From NCBI GenBank assembly GCA_963841205.1, contig CAWJCH010000014.1, positions 434,001 to 498,000 on the forward strand: 64,000 nt of DNA. Reading direction: 5' to 3'. Numbering within the stretch: position 1 is the stretch's first letter; the number at the start of each line of letters is the position of its first letter. The notes under the pieces were generated by a model. It was not told the DNA's origin. It worked only from the letters and a program-made list of their open reading frames with translations, and made no database searches. The translations under genes were made by a program, and so were the position numbers. This DNA comes from CAWAWP01 sp963841205 (lineage in GTDB: Bacteria; Chloroflexota; Ktedonobacteria; Ktedonobacterales; JADMIN01). Shown here piece after piece: positions 45,323-53,857 of this stretch.

Positions 45323-46102
45323 ATGGCAAGCATTACACAGGATTCTGCCATCCGCGCGGGAGATGCGCGGACAAGCGCCTTCTCCGAAGCGGATCGCCTG
45401 CCGGACTCGCCGAAGCGCCTCGCGCGCATCGCCGGCGTCCTCTACCTGCTCGTCGGCCTCTTCGGCGGCTTCGCCGAAGGCTATGTGGAACCCAAGATGT
45501 ATGCCGCCGGCAACGCCGCGGCCTCGGCGGGCAACGTCGCCGCCAACGCCGGCCTGGTCCGCCTGGGCGTCGTCTCCGACCTGCTGGATCAGACCTTCTT
45601 CCTCTTCCTGGCCCTCACCCTCTACTTGCTGCTCCGGCACGTCCACCAGGGCGTGGCCAGGGCCATGGTCATCATCGTCGCGCTCGCGGTCGGCATCACC
45701 TGCCTCAACACGGTCTTCGAGTTCGAGGCCTTGCGCGTCGCCACCGGCGCGGTCAACCTGGGCGCAGGCGGCAATGGCCAGGTGCTGCTCCTGCTCGACA
45801 CCCAGCACTACGGGATCCTCATCGCGCAGATCTTCTTCGGCCTGTGGCTGGTGCCGCTCGGCTACCTCGCCTACCGGTCGTCGGGGATGTTCCCCAAGTG
45901 GCTGGGCGCCCTGCTCATCCTGGGCGGCGTCTGCTATCTCGTGGACCTGCTCGCGCTGTTCCTGCTCCCCGACTTCGGCAAGACGATCTCCGGCTTCATC
46001 GTCATCCCCTCGGCGCTCGCGGAGGTCTCGATGGTCGTCTACCTCCTCGTCATTGGCGCGCGCACCCGAAAGCTGGCTGAGCGTATTCCCGCGGTGGCGT
46101 GA
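45323..46102 (+). CDS. DUF4386 membrane protein
   Basis: From the ATG at 45323, with AAGGAG six bases upstream, the protein has 259 residues. Six or seven membrane helices follow a polar N-terminus. The DUF4386 hallmarks are RIAGVLYLLVGLFGGFAEGYV (residues 32-52), NAGLVRLGVVSDLLDQTFF, HYGILIAQIFFGLWLVPLGYLAY and FPKWLGALLILGGVCYLVDL. The function is unknown. A paralogue and a DUF4389 gene follow on the same strand with gaps of 89 and 136 bases, so a common unit is likely. Confidence 0.85.
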   Translation: MASITQDSAIRAGDARTSAFSEADRLPDSPKRLARIAGVLYLLVGLFGGFAEGYVEPKMYAAGNAAASAGNVAANAGLVRLGVVSDLLDQTFFLFLALTLYLLLRHVHQGVARAMVIIVALAVGITCLNTVFEFEALRVATGAVNLGAGGNGQVLLLLDTQHYGILIAQIFFGLWLVPLGYLAYRSSGMFPKWLGALLILGGVCYLVDLLALFLLPDFGKTISGFIVIPSALAEVSMVVYLLVIGARTRKLAERIPAVA

Positions 46103-46191
46103 ACGCCACCGTACCTCACGTACAGCGGCACGGAGAAGCGCGGTACGTGAGGTAGGGAGCATGGACTCGTGAGACTCAACGGGAGGATTCG

Positions 46192-46956
46192 ATGACGCAA
46201 GCCATCTTGTCTCCGAGCGTCGGCAGCGACGAACGTGGTACCTCGTGGAACGGGCGTGTGTCGGCGGGGTCTCGCATGCGGTATTCGCGGCTCATCGGGG
46301 TGCTGTTTCCGCTGGGATTCCTCGCCTACGGCGTGGGATTCGGCTTGGTGACGTCCGTCACTGGGGGCGCAAACTTTCTCGCGACGATTCCGGCGCATCA
46401 GACCCTCGTGGTCGTCGGCGCCTTTCTGATGCTGTTGAACACCTTTGTGGATGTGGGGAAGGGCGTCCTCTTCTTCCCGATCTTGGAGCGGCACGGCAAG
46501 AGGACTGCGCTGGTCTACCTCGCCACGATCATCGTCGAGGTGGTCTTCCTGGACATCGGAGTGCTCGCGCTGCTGCTGCTTGGCCCCCTGGCCCAACAAA
46601 GCGTCGACGCCGGTGCGGCTAACGTGGGGTGGGCCCAGGACCTCGGAACCCTCGCGCTCCAGACGAACACCGCGGCCTACCAGATCGGCGAGCTGTCGCT
46701 CGGCGTGGGGGCGATATTCCTCTGCACACTGCTCTTCCGGAGCCGGCTGATCCCCCGATTCCTGGCGGGATGGGGCGTGGTCGGCTACGTCATACTCGCT
46801 GCGGGGAGCATCGCCGAAATCTTCGCGATTCACATCAGCGTCGTGCTCTCGATCCCGGGGGGACTCTTCGAACTGGGCTTGGGCTTCTGGCTCCTCATCA
46901 AGGGTTTCCAGCCCGAGGCGTACAGCACCCAGCCCACCGTGGAATCGCAGGCATGA
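46192..46956 (+). CDS. DUF4386-like membrane protein, paralogue
   Basis: This 254-residue protein has about six helices in the DUF4386 arrangement (RLIGVLFPLGFLAYGVGFGLV, VVVGAFLMLLNTFVDVGKGVL, YLATIIVEVVFLDIGVLALLL, YQIGELSLGVGAIFLCTLLF, FLAGWGVVGYVILAAGSIAEIF). GGGAGGATTCG precedes the ATG. It is clearly different from the first copy. Its last 60 coding bases are found again, almost unchanged, at 47808-47868, the trace of a lost further copy. No function is known. Confidence 0.8.
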   Translation: MTQAILSPSVGSDERGTSWNGRVSAGSRMRYSRLIGVLFPLGFLAYGVGFGLVTSVTGGANFLATIPAHQTLVVVGAFLMLLNTFVDVGKGVLFFPILERHGKRTALVYLATIIVEVVFLDIGVLALLLLGPLAQQSVDAGAANVGWAQDLGTLALQTNTAAYQIGELSLGVGAIFLCTLLFRSRLIPRFLAGWGVVGYVILAAGSIAEIFAIHISVVLSIPGGLFELGLGFWLLIKGFQPEAYSTQPTVESQA

Positions 46957-47092
46957 TCGGAGACCCGCACGGCGCCAACTCGTGGCGAGAGATGGCAAAG
47001 ACTGCCTGCTTGTAGTCGGCCGGAGGAGAGCGTCTCCTCGCGCTGCGTCCCCCAGCAAATCGGCCATTCGTGATACGAGGAGGGAATGAGCG

Positions 47093-47725
47093 ATGGTACC
47101 ACTGAATTACCCGGTCCACTTCTCGGTCGACTACCCCGATCGGGCGCTCGACCGGCTGACCACATTTTTTCGGCTGTTCGTGGCCATCCCCATCTTGATC
47201 GTGCTGGGAGCCGTGGCTGGCGGGACGTGGCAATCGACCTCCGGCGGCAAGACGTCGGCGGTGGCAGCGGGAACAGGCGGCCTGCTGTTCTTCGCCCCGC
47301 TGCTGATGATCCTGTTCCGCCAGAAGTATCCCCGCTGGTGGTTCGATTGGAATCTGGAGCTGTTGCGGTTCAGCAACCGGGTGAGCGCCTACCTGGCGCT
47401 ACTCGACGACCGGTACCCCGCCACCGACGAGCAGCAGTCGGTCCACCTCGATTTCCCCTACCCTGACGTCCCGCGCGATCTGAACCGCTGGCTCCCCCTG
47501 GTCAAGTGGTTCCTGGCGATCCCTCACTATATTGTCCTGGTCTTCCTGAACCTCGGCCTCATCGTGGCCGTGATCGTTGCCTGGTTCGCCATCCTGTTCA
47601 CCGGACGCTATCCGCGCGGGCTCTTCAACTTCGTGGTGGGCGTCTTCCGCTGGAACAATCGCGTGGTCGGGTACGCCGCGTTGCTGGTGACCGATCAGTA
47701 CCCGCCCTTCCGCCTCACCTCCTGA
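47093..47725 (+). CDS. DUF4389 membrane protein
   Basis: The 210-residue protein begins with the family phrase YPVHFSVDYPDRALDRLTTF. It has membrane helices FRLFVAIPILIVLGAVAGG and GLLFFAPLLMILF, and in the second half repeats the same theme (WLPLVKWFLAIPHYIVLVFL, VIVAWFAILFTGRYPRGLFNF, RWNNRVVGYAALLVTDQYPPF). The duplicated RxPRxLFxFxxGxxRWxxRVxxYxxLLTDxYPPF phrase is the DUF4389 signature. AGGAGGG lies nine bases before the ATG. Members are of unknown function. It is probably cotranscribed with the two DUF4386 genes. Confidence 0.88.
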   Translation: MVPLNYPVHFSVDYPDRALDRLTTFFRLFVAIPILIVLGAVAGGTWQSTSGGKTSAVAAGTGGLLFFAPLLMILFRQKYPRWWFDWNLELLRFSNRVSAYLALLDDRYPATDEQQSVHLDFPYPDVPRDLNRWLPLVKWFLAIPHYIVLVFLNLGLIVAVIVAWFAILFTGRYPRGLFNFVVGVFRWNNRVVGYAALLVTDQYPPFRLTS

Positions 47726-47807
47726 ACTCTGCATGCGAGCGGAGGCCCGCCAGATGACGGCGACACCCTGCTTCAATTTGTCCCTCGACGCGGAGGAGTT
47801 AATCACC

Positions 47808-47868
47808 TCATCAAGGGTTTCCAGCCCGAGGCGTACAATACCCAGCCCACCGTGGAAGCACCGGCATG
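47808..47868 (+). repeat. duplicate of the 3' end of the DUF4386 gene
   Basis: About 60 bases, starting TCATCAAGGGTTTCCAGCCC, repeat the end of the gene at 46192-46956 with a handful of changes (CTCATCAAGGGTTTCC ... CACCCAGCCCACCGTGGAA). It encodes LIKGFQPEAYNTQPTVEAPA and a stop. The remaining gap to 48162 holds no gene apart from a dispersed repeat piece at 47945-47999. Confidence 0.8.
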
Positions 47869-48162
47869 ACGGTGGCCCTCGCGACGGCGGGCTAGCCCAT
47901 CCGCTGGCGTCTCGTGCTGCGCCTCGCTCATCAGACACCCGTCCCGCTCTCCGATTCGCTGCTTGTCACTGGATACGCCGGAGCAGCCGAAGAGTGACGA
48001 TCTGGCGGTCCTCTTCGGCCTCGCTCCGGTGCCGCGATCGCCGCGCACGACACGCCCGCTCGATGGTCCGCGAAGCCGCAAATAATCGGCGGCGAAGCGG
48101 GCTAGTGTGGTAGACTGAATATAGCAATCGACTAGACAAGTGATAGGGCGGAGTGATGCCCC

Positions 48163-48642
48163 ATGGCCTACAGCGCGAGGGCCCGCGAGGAGCGCCGCTG
48201 CCAGGCGGTCACCAAGGCGGGTGAGCCGTGCCCGCGCTATGCCGTGTGGGGCGATCCGGAGCGGCGCTGCTCGGCGCACGGCGGGCACATCCTCGGGCGG
48301 CACGTCCTCGGCAAGACGCATGCGCCACCGTGCCAGTGCATCGCGTGGCCGTTCCCCCACCGCCCCGGCGCGGCCCCCTGCCGATGGCCCGATCCACCAT
48401 TCCAGCAGGTCCTCATGCCGCCGTCGAATACGCGCAAAACGCGCGCCTATCGCGCTGAAAAACGCATCAATCGCAGCCTCACACGCGAACCATTGGCGCT
48501 TTTCGGCTATCGCGTGTGGCAAAAACCAGAGATTGACCGCGCGAAACGACGCCAGCGCGAAGCGTTGCGCGCCGTTGGTGAAGCCGCACAGCATGGGCAC
48601 TCAGGCGACCTCGACGCCTCGGCGGCGCTATACGAAGAGTGA
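48163..48642 (+). CDS. Cys/His-rich HGG-motif protein, phage- or ICE-like
   Basis: This 159-residue basic protein begins with a small metal-binding-like unit (RRCQAVTKAGEPCPRYAVW, then RRCSAHGGHILG): C-x9-PC-x-n-C-x-x-HGG. Short proteins with this motif are common next to terminase and integrase genes in phages and integrative elements, but the function is unknown. The middle has a second Cys/His cluster (HAPPCQCIAWPFPHRPGAAPC), and the C-terminus is helical and basic. GGCGGAG is upstream. It lies near the IS66 element and the broken integrase, in keeping with an old mobile element. Confidence 0.6.
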   Translation: MAYSARAREERRCQAVTKAGEPCPRYAVWGDPERRCSAHGGHILGRHVLGKTHAPPCQCIAWPFPHRPGAAPCRWPDPPFQQVLMPPSNTRKTRAYRAEKRINRSLTREPLALFGYRVWQKPEIDRAKRRQREALRAVGEAAQHGHSGDLDASAALYEE

Positions 48643-48678
48643 CACAGCGGGGGTCGTGCGCGAATACACGCATGCGCG

Positions 48679-48706
48679 CACGCGAAGAGGCCCGCATCAC
48701 ATCTCG
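48679..48706 (+). repeat. direct repeat flanking the ABM-like gene, left copy
   Basis: CACGCGAAGAGGCCCGCATC plus ACATCTCG is matched at 50581-50608 (CACGCGAGGAGGCCCGCACA plus ACACCTCG) with a few differences. The two copies flank the ABM-like gene, including the IS66 inside it. Confidence 0.5.
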
Positions 48707-48945
48707 TAGCGGCTGACGATTGAACTCCCGTCCCTTGGTCACGCATGATGCGTCGGGCCAGATGACCGTTGGAGGAGAAAGGGAGTCACCATGTACGCCG
48801 TTATCGGACGGGTCAACATCAAGCCGGGCAAGGCGGACGAAACGCTCGCGATGATCAGTGGCGGCGTGGACATGATCCACGGTATGGGGTCGGTGGGCGG
48901 CTATTGGGCGCGGAGCCAAGATCAAGAGGGCGACCTTATCCAGCA

Positions 48946-50429
48946 GCGACTGTTTAGGCAGACTTGCAGTAGAGGCGTAGCATGGGCGCATGACGCTTGA
49001 AGAGGAAAACGCCGCGCTGAAAGCCGAGAACGCGTACTTGCGCGAGGGATTCGAGCAGGCGCGGGAGCACCTGGCGCAGTTGGCAGCCCACGTACAGGAG
49101 TTGGAAGCGCGGCTGGCCAAGGACAGCCACAACAGTGGCAAGCCGCCGTCGAGCGACGGGCTGGGGCGCAAGACGAAGAGCTTGCGGCGACGCAGCGGCA
49201 AACGGCCGGGTGGACAGCTGGGCCATCGCGGCGAGACGTTGCACCTGGTGGCGACGCCCGACGCGGTGGTGGAGCCTCGGCCGGCGGTCTGTGCGCACTG
49301 CCAAGCGCCGCTGGACGGGGCGGCGGTGCTGCTGCGGGAGCGGCGCCAGGTGCAGGACCTGCCGCGGGTGCGCCTGGCGGTGACCGAGCACCAGGCGCTG
49401 CACGTTCGCTGCCCCGCGTGCCAGGCGGTGAGCGTGGGGGCCTTCCCGGCGGAGGCGCCGAGTCGGGCGCAGTACGGGCCCCGCCTCCAGGCCTTGGCCG
49501 TCTATCTGCTGCAGCAGCAGTTCGTGCCGTATGGCCGCGTGCGCGAGCTGTTCGCCGACCTCTTCGGCGCCGCGCTCTCGTCGGGGACGCTGGTCCGCTG
49601 GGTGCAGCAGAGCGCCGTGACGCTGGCACCGGTCGAGGCGCGGCTCAAGGTGGCGCTGCAGCAAGCGCCGGTGCGGCACGTCGACGAGACGGGCGTGCGC
49701 CGCGGTGGTCGACTGGCCTGGGCGCACGTGGCGAGCACGGCGCGATTGACGCACTACTGCGGTGCACGCCAAGCGCGGCAACGAGGCGACCGATGCCGTC
49801 GGCATCCTCCCGCACTTCACGGGGGTGAGCGTGCACGACGGCTGGAAACCGTACTGGCGCTACACGCGCTGCCGTCACGCCCTCTGCAACATCCATCACC
49901 TGCGCGAGTTGACCTTCCTCGAGGAACAGTACCAGCAAACCTGGGCGAAGGACCTCAAGGCACTGCTGCGGGAGATGAAAGCCATCGTCGAACAGGCGCG
50001 CGCCGAGGGTCTGCGCTCCCTGCCCACCGCCGTCCGCGCGACACTCGTCACGCGCTACCGCTCGCTGCTCGCCGCGGGGCATGCCGCCAATCCGCCGCCC
50101 GAGCGGCGCCCGCACCAGCGCGGACGCGTCAAGCAGACGCCGGCGCGCAACCTGCTCGAACGGCTCTGGCTGGGCCAAGACGAGGTGCTCGCCTTCCTCG
50201 ACGACTTCACGATCCCCTTCGACAATAATCAGGCCGAGCGCGACGTGCGGATGCTCAAAGTCCAGCAGAAGGTCTCCGCCGGCTTCCGCTCCGACTGGGG
50301 CGCCGAGGCGTTCGCGTGCCTGCGCGGGTACCTTTCCACCCTCAGGAAGCAAGGCGTGGCCCTGCTGGCCGCCCTCGAAACCGTTGCCACCGGTCGGCCA
50401 CTCTATCCAGCCTTCGCCTGAATAGACGC
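48946..50429 (+). mobile_element. IS66-family insertion sequence with 8-bp target duplication
   Basis: ATCCAGCA occurs at 48938-48945 and again at 50430-50437, an 8-bp target duplication as expected for IS66. The element ends are GCGACTGTTTAGGCAG and, inverted, GCGTCTATTCAGGCGA. It carries only the TnpC-like transposase; the small TnpA and TnpB genes of classical IS66 are absent. Confidence 0.88.
48990..50421 (+). pseudogene. IS66-type transposase with one frameshift
   Basis: The start MTLEEENAALKAENAYLREG is the coiled coil of IS66 transposases, then SHNSGKPPSSDG and RPGGQLGHRG, the zinc finger (VCAHCQAPLDG, VRCPACQAV) and the DDE domain: VRHVDETGVRRGGRLAWAHV, HFTGVSVHDGWKPYW, CNIHHLRELTFLEEQ, DNNQAERDVRMLKVQQKVSA (Glu). 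One extra T near 49759 (CACTACTGCGGTG) shifts the frame; without it the protein is 476 residues. The IS copy may be inactive, or this base may be an assembly error. Confidence 0.88.
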
Positions 50430-50580
50430 ATCCAGCATTCTTTCTGGCTCTTCGACACCGAGGAAAACGCCCGAACGGCGGAGGCGGCTTTCAACATGCT
50501 CCGCGACATGCCCGATGCGCCGGCGACGTTTTTCAGCGTGAAGGTTTGTGCGGTCATCGGGCAGGCTTAGGCCACCCTTT

Positions 50581-50608
50581 CACGCGAGGAGGCCCGCACA
50601 ACACCTCG
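50581..50608 (+). repeat. direct repeat flanking the ABM-like gene, right copy
   Basis: This is the partner of 48679-48706. It starts eleven bases after the stop codon of the split gene. Confidence 0.5.
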
Positions 50609-50642
50609 ACTCCAGGCGGTACGGGCCTTTGCGGCGCCAGGC

Positions 50643-50846
50643 TTAGAGGACGTTTCGTGAGCGTAGGTATTCGCTCAGTTGCTTTGACAAGTCCCGAAAG
50701 GACGCAGGAGGGCCATAAGTGGAGGCGATGTAGAAACCGCGGCGTGCCTTGCGAATCTCGTGTACGGCTGCTCCCTGGTTCAAATGCCCTTGCGCTTGGA
50801 TCGTCTCCCACATCCATTCCGCGGCTTCTTCTTCGTGCGTCGCCAT
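50643..50846 (-). CDS. Small hypothetical protein (DUF6953-like start)
   Basis: This 67-residue protein begins MATHEEEAAEWMWETIQAQG with LNQGAAVHEIRKARRGFYIA after it. A similar AAxWMxxxIxxxGxLxQxxAxxxI pattern occurs in small DUF6953-type proteins, but the second half (PPASFRDLSKQLSEYLRSRN) departs from it. No clear ribosome binding site is seen. The function is unknown. Confidence 0.5.
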   Translation of the reverse strand: MATHEEEAAEWMWETIQAQGHLNQGAAVHEIRKARRGFYIASTYGPPASFRDLSKQLSEYLRSRNVL

Positions 50847-50944
50847 GGTGTTCTACCCATGTGAGCTAATGAGCTTCGACGGCGCATTTTACAATAATCC
50901 CGCCGGGGCCGAACACGAGGCGTATACAGAGAATGCGGTAACTA

Positions 50945-51650
50945 GTGCGCTCGTTTGGCGAGGCGATCCACGATGCCCTCGAGGGGCTCCGCGCGACGGT
51001 GCAACGCCCCTATCAGATTGTGGAGGGCGACGAGCTCGGCGCGATGCTCGATGCCAGCGAGGCGGACGGCTACGACGCGGCCCGCTCCTTGGCGCTGGTC
51101 GGCCTCGCACTCGGCGCGGGCCTTCGGGTGGCGGAGCTCTGCGATCTCGATGTCGGCGACCTCGCCAGCGACGCTACCGGCTGCTACGTGGACGTGCAAG
51201 AGGGCAAGGGCCACAAGCAGCGCCAGGTGCCCATCGCGCAGGACGTGTACGAGCTAGTGTCGGCCTACCTCGCCGCGACGGGGCGGGCGGTGCATCGAAC
51301 CGCCGATCGCGGGACGCCGCTCTTCCTCTCCCCGGAAGTGTCGCAGCGGCGCCGGTCGCCTCACCAAGCGGCAGGCGCGACGCATCATGGTGGCGACCGC
51401 CGAGCGCGCCGGCGTCGCCGCGCCGAGCCTCCAGTACAAGCGCTTCACGCCGCATTCGCTGCGGCACAGCTACGCTCTGGACGTGCTCGCCGGCGACCCC
51501 GCCACCGGGCGCGCGGGCGCTCCCTTGCCAGCCGTCACGAAGCTGCTCGGGCATTCTTCGGTAGCCGTCACCGGGCGCTATCTTGCGCACTTTGAACGGC
51601 GCGACCTGGGGGCCTTCGCCCCATCCTTGCGGCGTGCGAGCGCGAGCTGA
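50945..51650 (+). pseudogene. Tyrosine recombinase, N-truncated and frameshifted
   Basis: The catalytic domain of a phage-type integrase is recognisable: GAGLRVAELCDLDVGDL (Arg I), EGKGHKQRQVPIAQD (the beta-strand with Lys), then after a one-base insertion near 51350 the boxes PHSLRHSYALDVL (His-x-x-Arg) and LLGHSSVAVTGRYLAHF (His and nucleophile Tyr). The core-binding SAM-like N-terminal domain is missing because the frame opens at a GTG inside the linker region. Without the inserted C the piece is 234 residues. It may be the integrase of the decayed mobile element that also carried the HGG protein. Confidence 0.85.
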
Positions 51651-51671
51651 TTCGAAGAAGGAGACGCGAGG

Positions 51672-51927
51672 ATGACGCTGGCCATGAGCCCCCTCACGAC
51701 GTTCGGCGCACTGGCCGTGACAGTGATGCTCATCTCCTATACCCTAGAACGGCGATCGAGCTGGTGGGTGCTCGTCTTCGCACTGGCGTGCGGCGCGTCG
51801 TCGCTCTACGGATGGCTTCTCCGGCGTATGGCCGTTTGGGGTGGTAGAAGCCGTCTGGGCGGTGGTGGCGCTCCGCCGTTGGCTCCAGCGACGCACAGAA
51901 GACCAGGGATCATTAGGAGGCTTTTAG
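51672..51927 (+). pseudogene. Small membrane protein with one frameshift
   Basis: GAAGGAGACGCGAGG precedes the ATG. The frame encodes MTLAMSPLTTFGALAVTVML, ISYTLERRSSWWVLVFALAC and GASSLYGWL, then needs one base removed near 51815 to go on as WPFGVVEAVWAVVALRRWLQR and end with TAG at 51925. The rejoined 84-residue product resembles a widespread small membrane protein (ASSxYGxLxGxWPFGxVEAxWAxVALRRW) of unknown function. Confidence 0.65.
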
Positions 51928-52043
51928 GACATTCGCGGTGTGAGACGGGCAACGGGGGCTCCCCTGCCGGAGGGCAAGAAACGGCGAATGGGTCGTGGCG
52001 CGACCACGACCACCACACCACCGGGGGGCTTGACATGGCGACG

Positions 52044-52295
52044 TTGACCACTCCCCACGGCTGAAGCCGGGGGATTCTTGGGCTGACCACCGCTCACCTA
52101 GCGAGCTAGGAGCGTCGTACACGGTCCTGTCGTGGCCCGAAGCCACCTCCACACGCGTACCTTCCCGCAGGCCCTGCGGTAGGGCGTACGTATCGCACAC
52201 CTGGTCGTTTGGTGTCCGTTTGTCGGGAGCGCCTGACGGCGCGCGGCGTTTCCTCCCCATGGCTCAAGCCAGGAGTCTTCACGCCGCGCGAGCTG
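52044..52295 (+). mobile_element. Non-autonomous IS200/IS605-like palindromic element 3
   Basis: The left end TTGACCACTCCCCACGG has the hairpin CGGCTGAAGCCG inside CCCC/GGGG (52053-52073). The right end at 52240-52290 has outer arms CGCGCGGCGT and ACGCCGCGCG around CCCCATGGCTCAAGCCAGGA. The middle has no transposase frame. Its insertion seems to have removed the start of the transporter gene that follows. Confidence 0.65.
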
Positions 52296-52321
52296 ATAAC
52301 CCGGGACGTGCGCGCCGGTCA

Positions 52322-52577
52322 GGTACGGTCTGGCGTGCGGGTAGAAGCAGTCAGCTTCGCGTGGATGGTTGTCGAGGCCGCTGTGGCGATTGGTGCGGGT
52401 ATCGTGGCGCGCAGTATCCTGCTCACTGCCTTCGGCGCGGATAGCGTCATTGAATTGGTGACGGGTGGCATGCTGCTGTGGCGGCTGTCCACCGAGGCGC
52501 GTGGCGGTTCTATGGAGCGCGTCGAACGCGCAGAGGGGCGTGCCGCTTGGTTGACGGGGGTATGCCTGGTTCAACAC
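52322..52577 (+). pseudogene. Cation transporter (CDF-type) N-terminal fragment
   Basis: The frame runs into the gene from the palindromic element and reads VRVEAVSFAWMVVEAAVAIG, AGIVARSILLTAFGADSVIEL and VTGGMLLWRLSTEARGG. The GADSxxELxxGxxLLWRL phrase is helix 2 of CDF-like cation transporters (first metal site Asp). The frame loses likeness after WLTGVCL. Start and remaining helices are missing, so it is a dead fragment. Confidence 0.65.
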
Positions 52578-52579
52578 GA

Positions 52580-53211
52580 AAACAAACGTAACAGGAGTCC
52601 GCTATGTTGTCCGCTGTGTTGAATGAACTGTGCTCAGACATCCGCCCACATCTCCGATTCACTGTCTGTTTGCCACTGTATACGAAAGAGCAGCCGAAGA
52701 GTGAGGCGGGTATTTGCGGTCAGCCACGGTGCTGGAGGTCTAGGGGTGCGTCAAGTCCATAGTCACCAAATTCTATGGTGCAACAAACAACTTGACGGCA
52801 AAAAGCCGCGCCTGAGGTCACGCGAATCTAATCTGTCTGCTCGTGACTTACTCGAGGAAAGAAGAAAGGCAACACGTCCTTACGGAAATGGTGAATGCGT
52901 TACGTGCCACTTCCCTGCCAGCTAGTCTACCATAGCGTGAATGCGTTTCCTCGACTCTACGGGCAACGGCCATAGCGCGTTCCCGACGCCGCTTCGGTGG
53001 GTCGTTTGTTGAAGTGGGGAAGTTGGGTATGGGTCACGTGTAAGTGGCCGAGGTGGAGGAAGAGGAGGCGACCCACCTGAAGGAGAACAACTCGGAAAAG
53101 TCTCACAGGGGAACCGCCCAGTGGAGTGTATCTCCCCTCGGTCTCCCCAACAACTGTCCGCCGGACCTCGGCTAAACACGTGGTCGGGCGAGTCCGCTCG
53201 GGCGAGACTCG
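52580..53211. other. gap with a dispersed repeat piece
   Basis: No gene is recognisable. The stretch 52652-52703 (CTCCGATTCACTGTCTGTTT onward, ending GAGCAGCCGAAGAGTGA) matches 47945-47999 (CTCCGATTCGCTGCTTGTCA onward, same end) at roughly 80 percent. The remainder is unremarkable. Confidence 0.5.
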
Positions 53212-53643
53212 TCATCCGCCGGTGCCCAGAACGGAGATCGTGAGTTTCATGCTCGGGTGGATCGTGCAGGTCACAGCATAGCTGCCCGGATGGAGGAAAG
53301 GGACGCTTTGGGTGCTCCCCGGCGCGAAGGATAAGCCGGGGGACACCAGCTCCGCCGGGTCCTGGGCGGTGTCGTCGCATGTGCCGCCACTGCCCACACA
53401 GAGCTTGTGGGTGCCGCCCCCGCTCGCCGGATCGACGAAGCGCACCGCCTGCCCAGCGGAGATGGTGACGCTCGTCTGCGCGAAGGAGGCTGCCCCCAGC
53501 GAGACCGTCACACCGACGGGGGCCGAAGATGTGGTGTTCGTGGCCGTCGCGGTCGGTGCGTTCGTGGTTTCCGCGCACGCGGCGAGCGCCACAAGCGTGA
53601 CGAACAGCGGCAGGAACCCGATCACCCTCGCGATTGTTCGCAT
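53212..53643 (-). CDS. Cupredoxin-like lipoprotein
   Basis: This 143-residue protein starts with a signal ending in a lipobox (LFVTLVALAACAE, Cys23) and a Thr/Ser-rich spacer. The mature part has the plastocyanin/azurin-like pattern: VSLGAASFAQTSVTISAGQAV, a ligand His in GGGTHKLCVG, and the copper loop CTIHPSM (Cys, His, Met), followed by the last strand LTISVLG. Blue copper proteins carry single electrons outside the membrane. An additional cysteine pair (LCVGSGGTCDD) may form a disulfide. GGAGAAGGAGAGGG lies upstream of the ATG. It diverges from the BNR-protein gene. Confidence 0.88.
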   Translation of the reverse strand: MRTIARVIGFLPLFVTLVALAACAETTNAPTATATNTTSSAPVGVTVSLGAASFAQTSVTISAGQAVRFVDPASGGGTHKLCVGSGGTCDDTAQDPAELVSPGLSFAPGSTQSVPFLHPGSYAVTCTIHPSMKLTISVLGTGG

Positions 53644-53857
53644 GCTCAGTCCCTCTCCTTCTCCTCGATCGTGCCACCGCCTCGCCTAGTGTACCCCTCC
53701 TCGACCTCGTGCCGCGCGCTCCCTTCTCCGGGAAGGAGACGGTATTGCAAAAGCAGGCGGGAAATGTTACGACAATGGGCACCGGTTGGCAGGTGAGACC
53801 GGGTTGGTACTTGGAACCCAACGACCGATCACGGGGTGATCACAAAGGAGTTTGCGC

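Larger units (their letters stand above)
48791..50570 (+). pseudogene. ABM-like small protein gene split by IS66
   Basis: The left part (48791-48945) encodes MYAVIGRVNIKPGKADETLA, then MISGGVDMIHGMGSVGGYWA and RSQDQEGDLIQ. The right part (50438-50570) continues with SFWLFDTEENARTAEAAFNML and SVKVCAVIGQA. Removing the IS66 element and one copy of its 8-bp duplication joins DLIQ-H-SFWLFDTEE in frame, giving a 95-residue protein with the dimeric alpha-beta barrel pattern of ABM/monooxygenase-like proteins (VxIKPGK start, FDTEENA helix). AAGGGAG precedes the ATG. The precise restoration shows that the gene was intact when the IS arrived. Confidence 0.85.
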
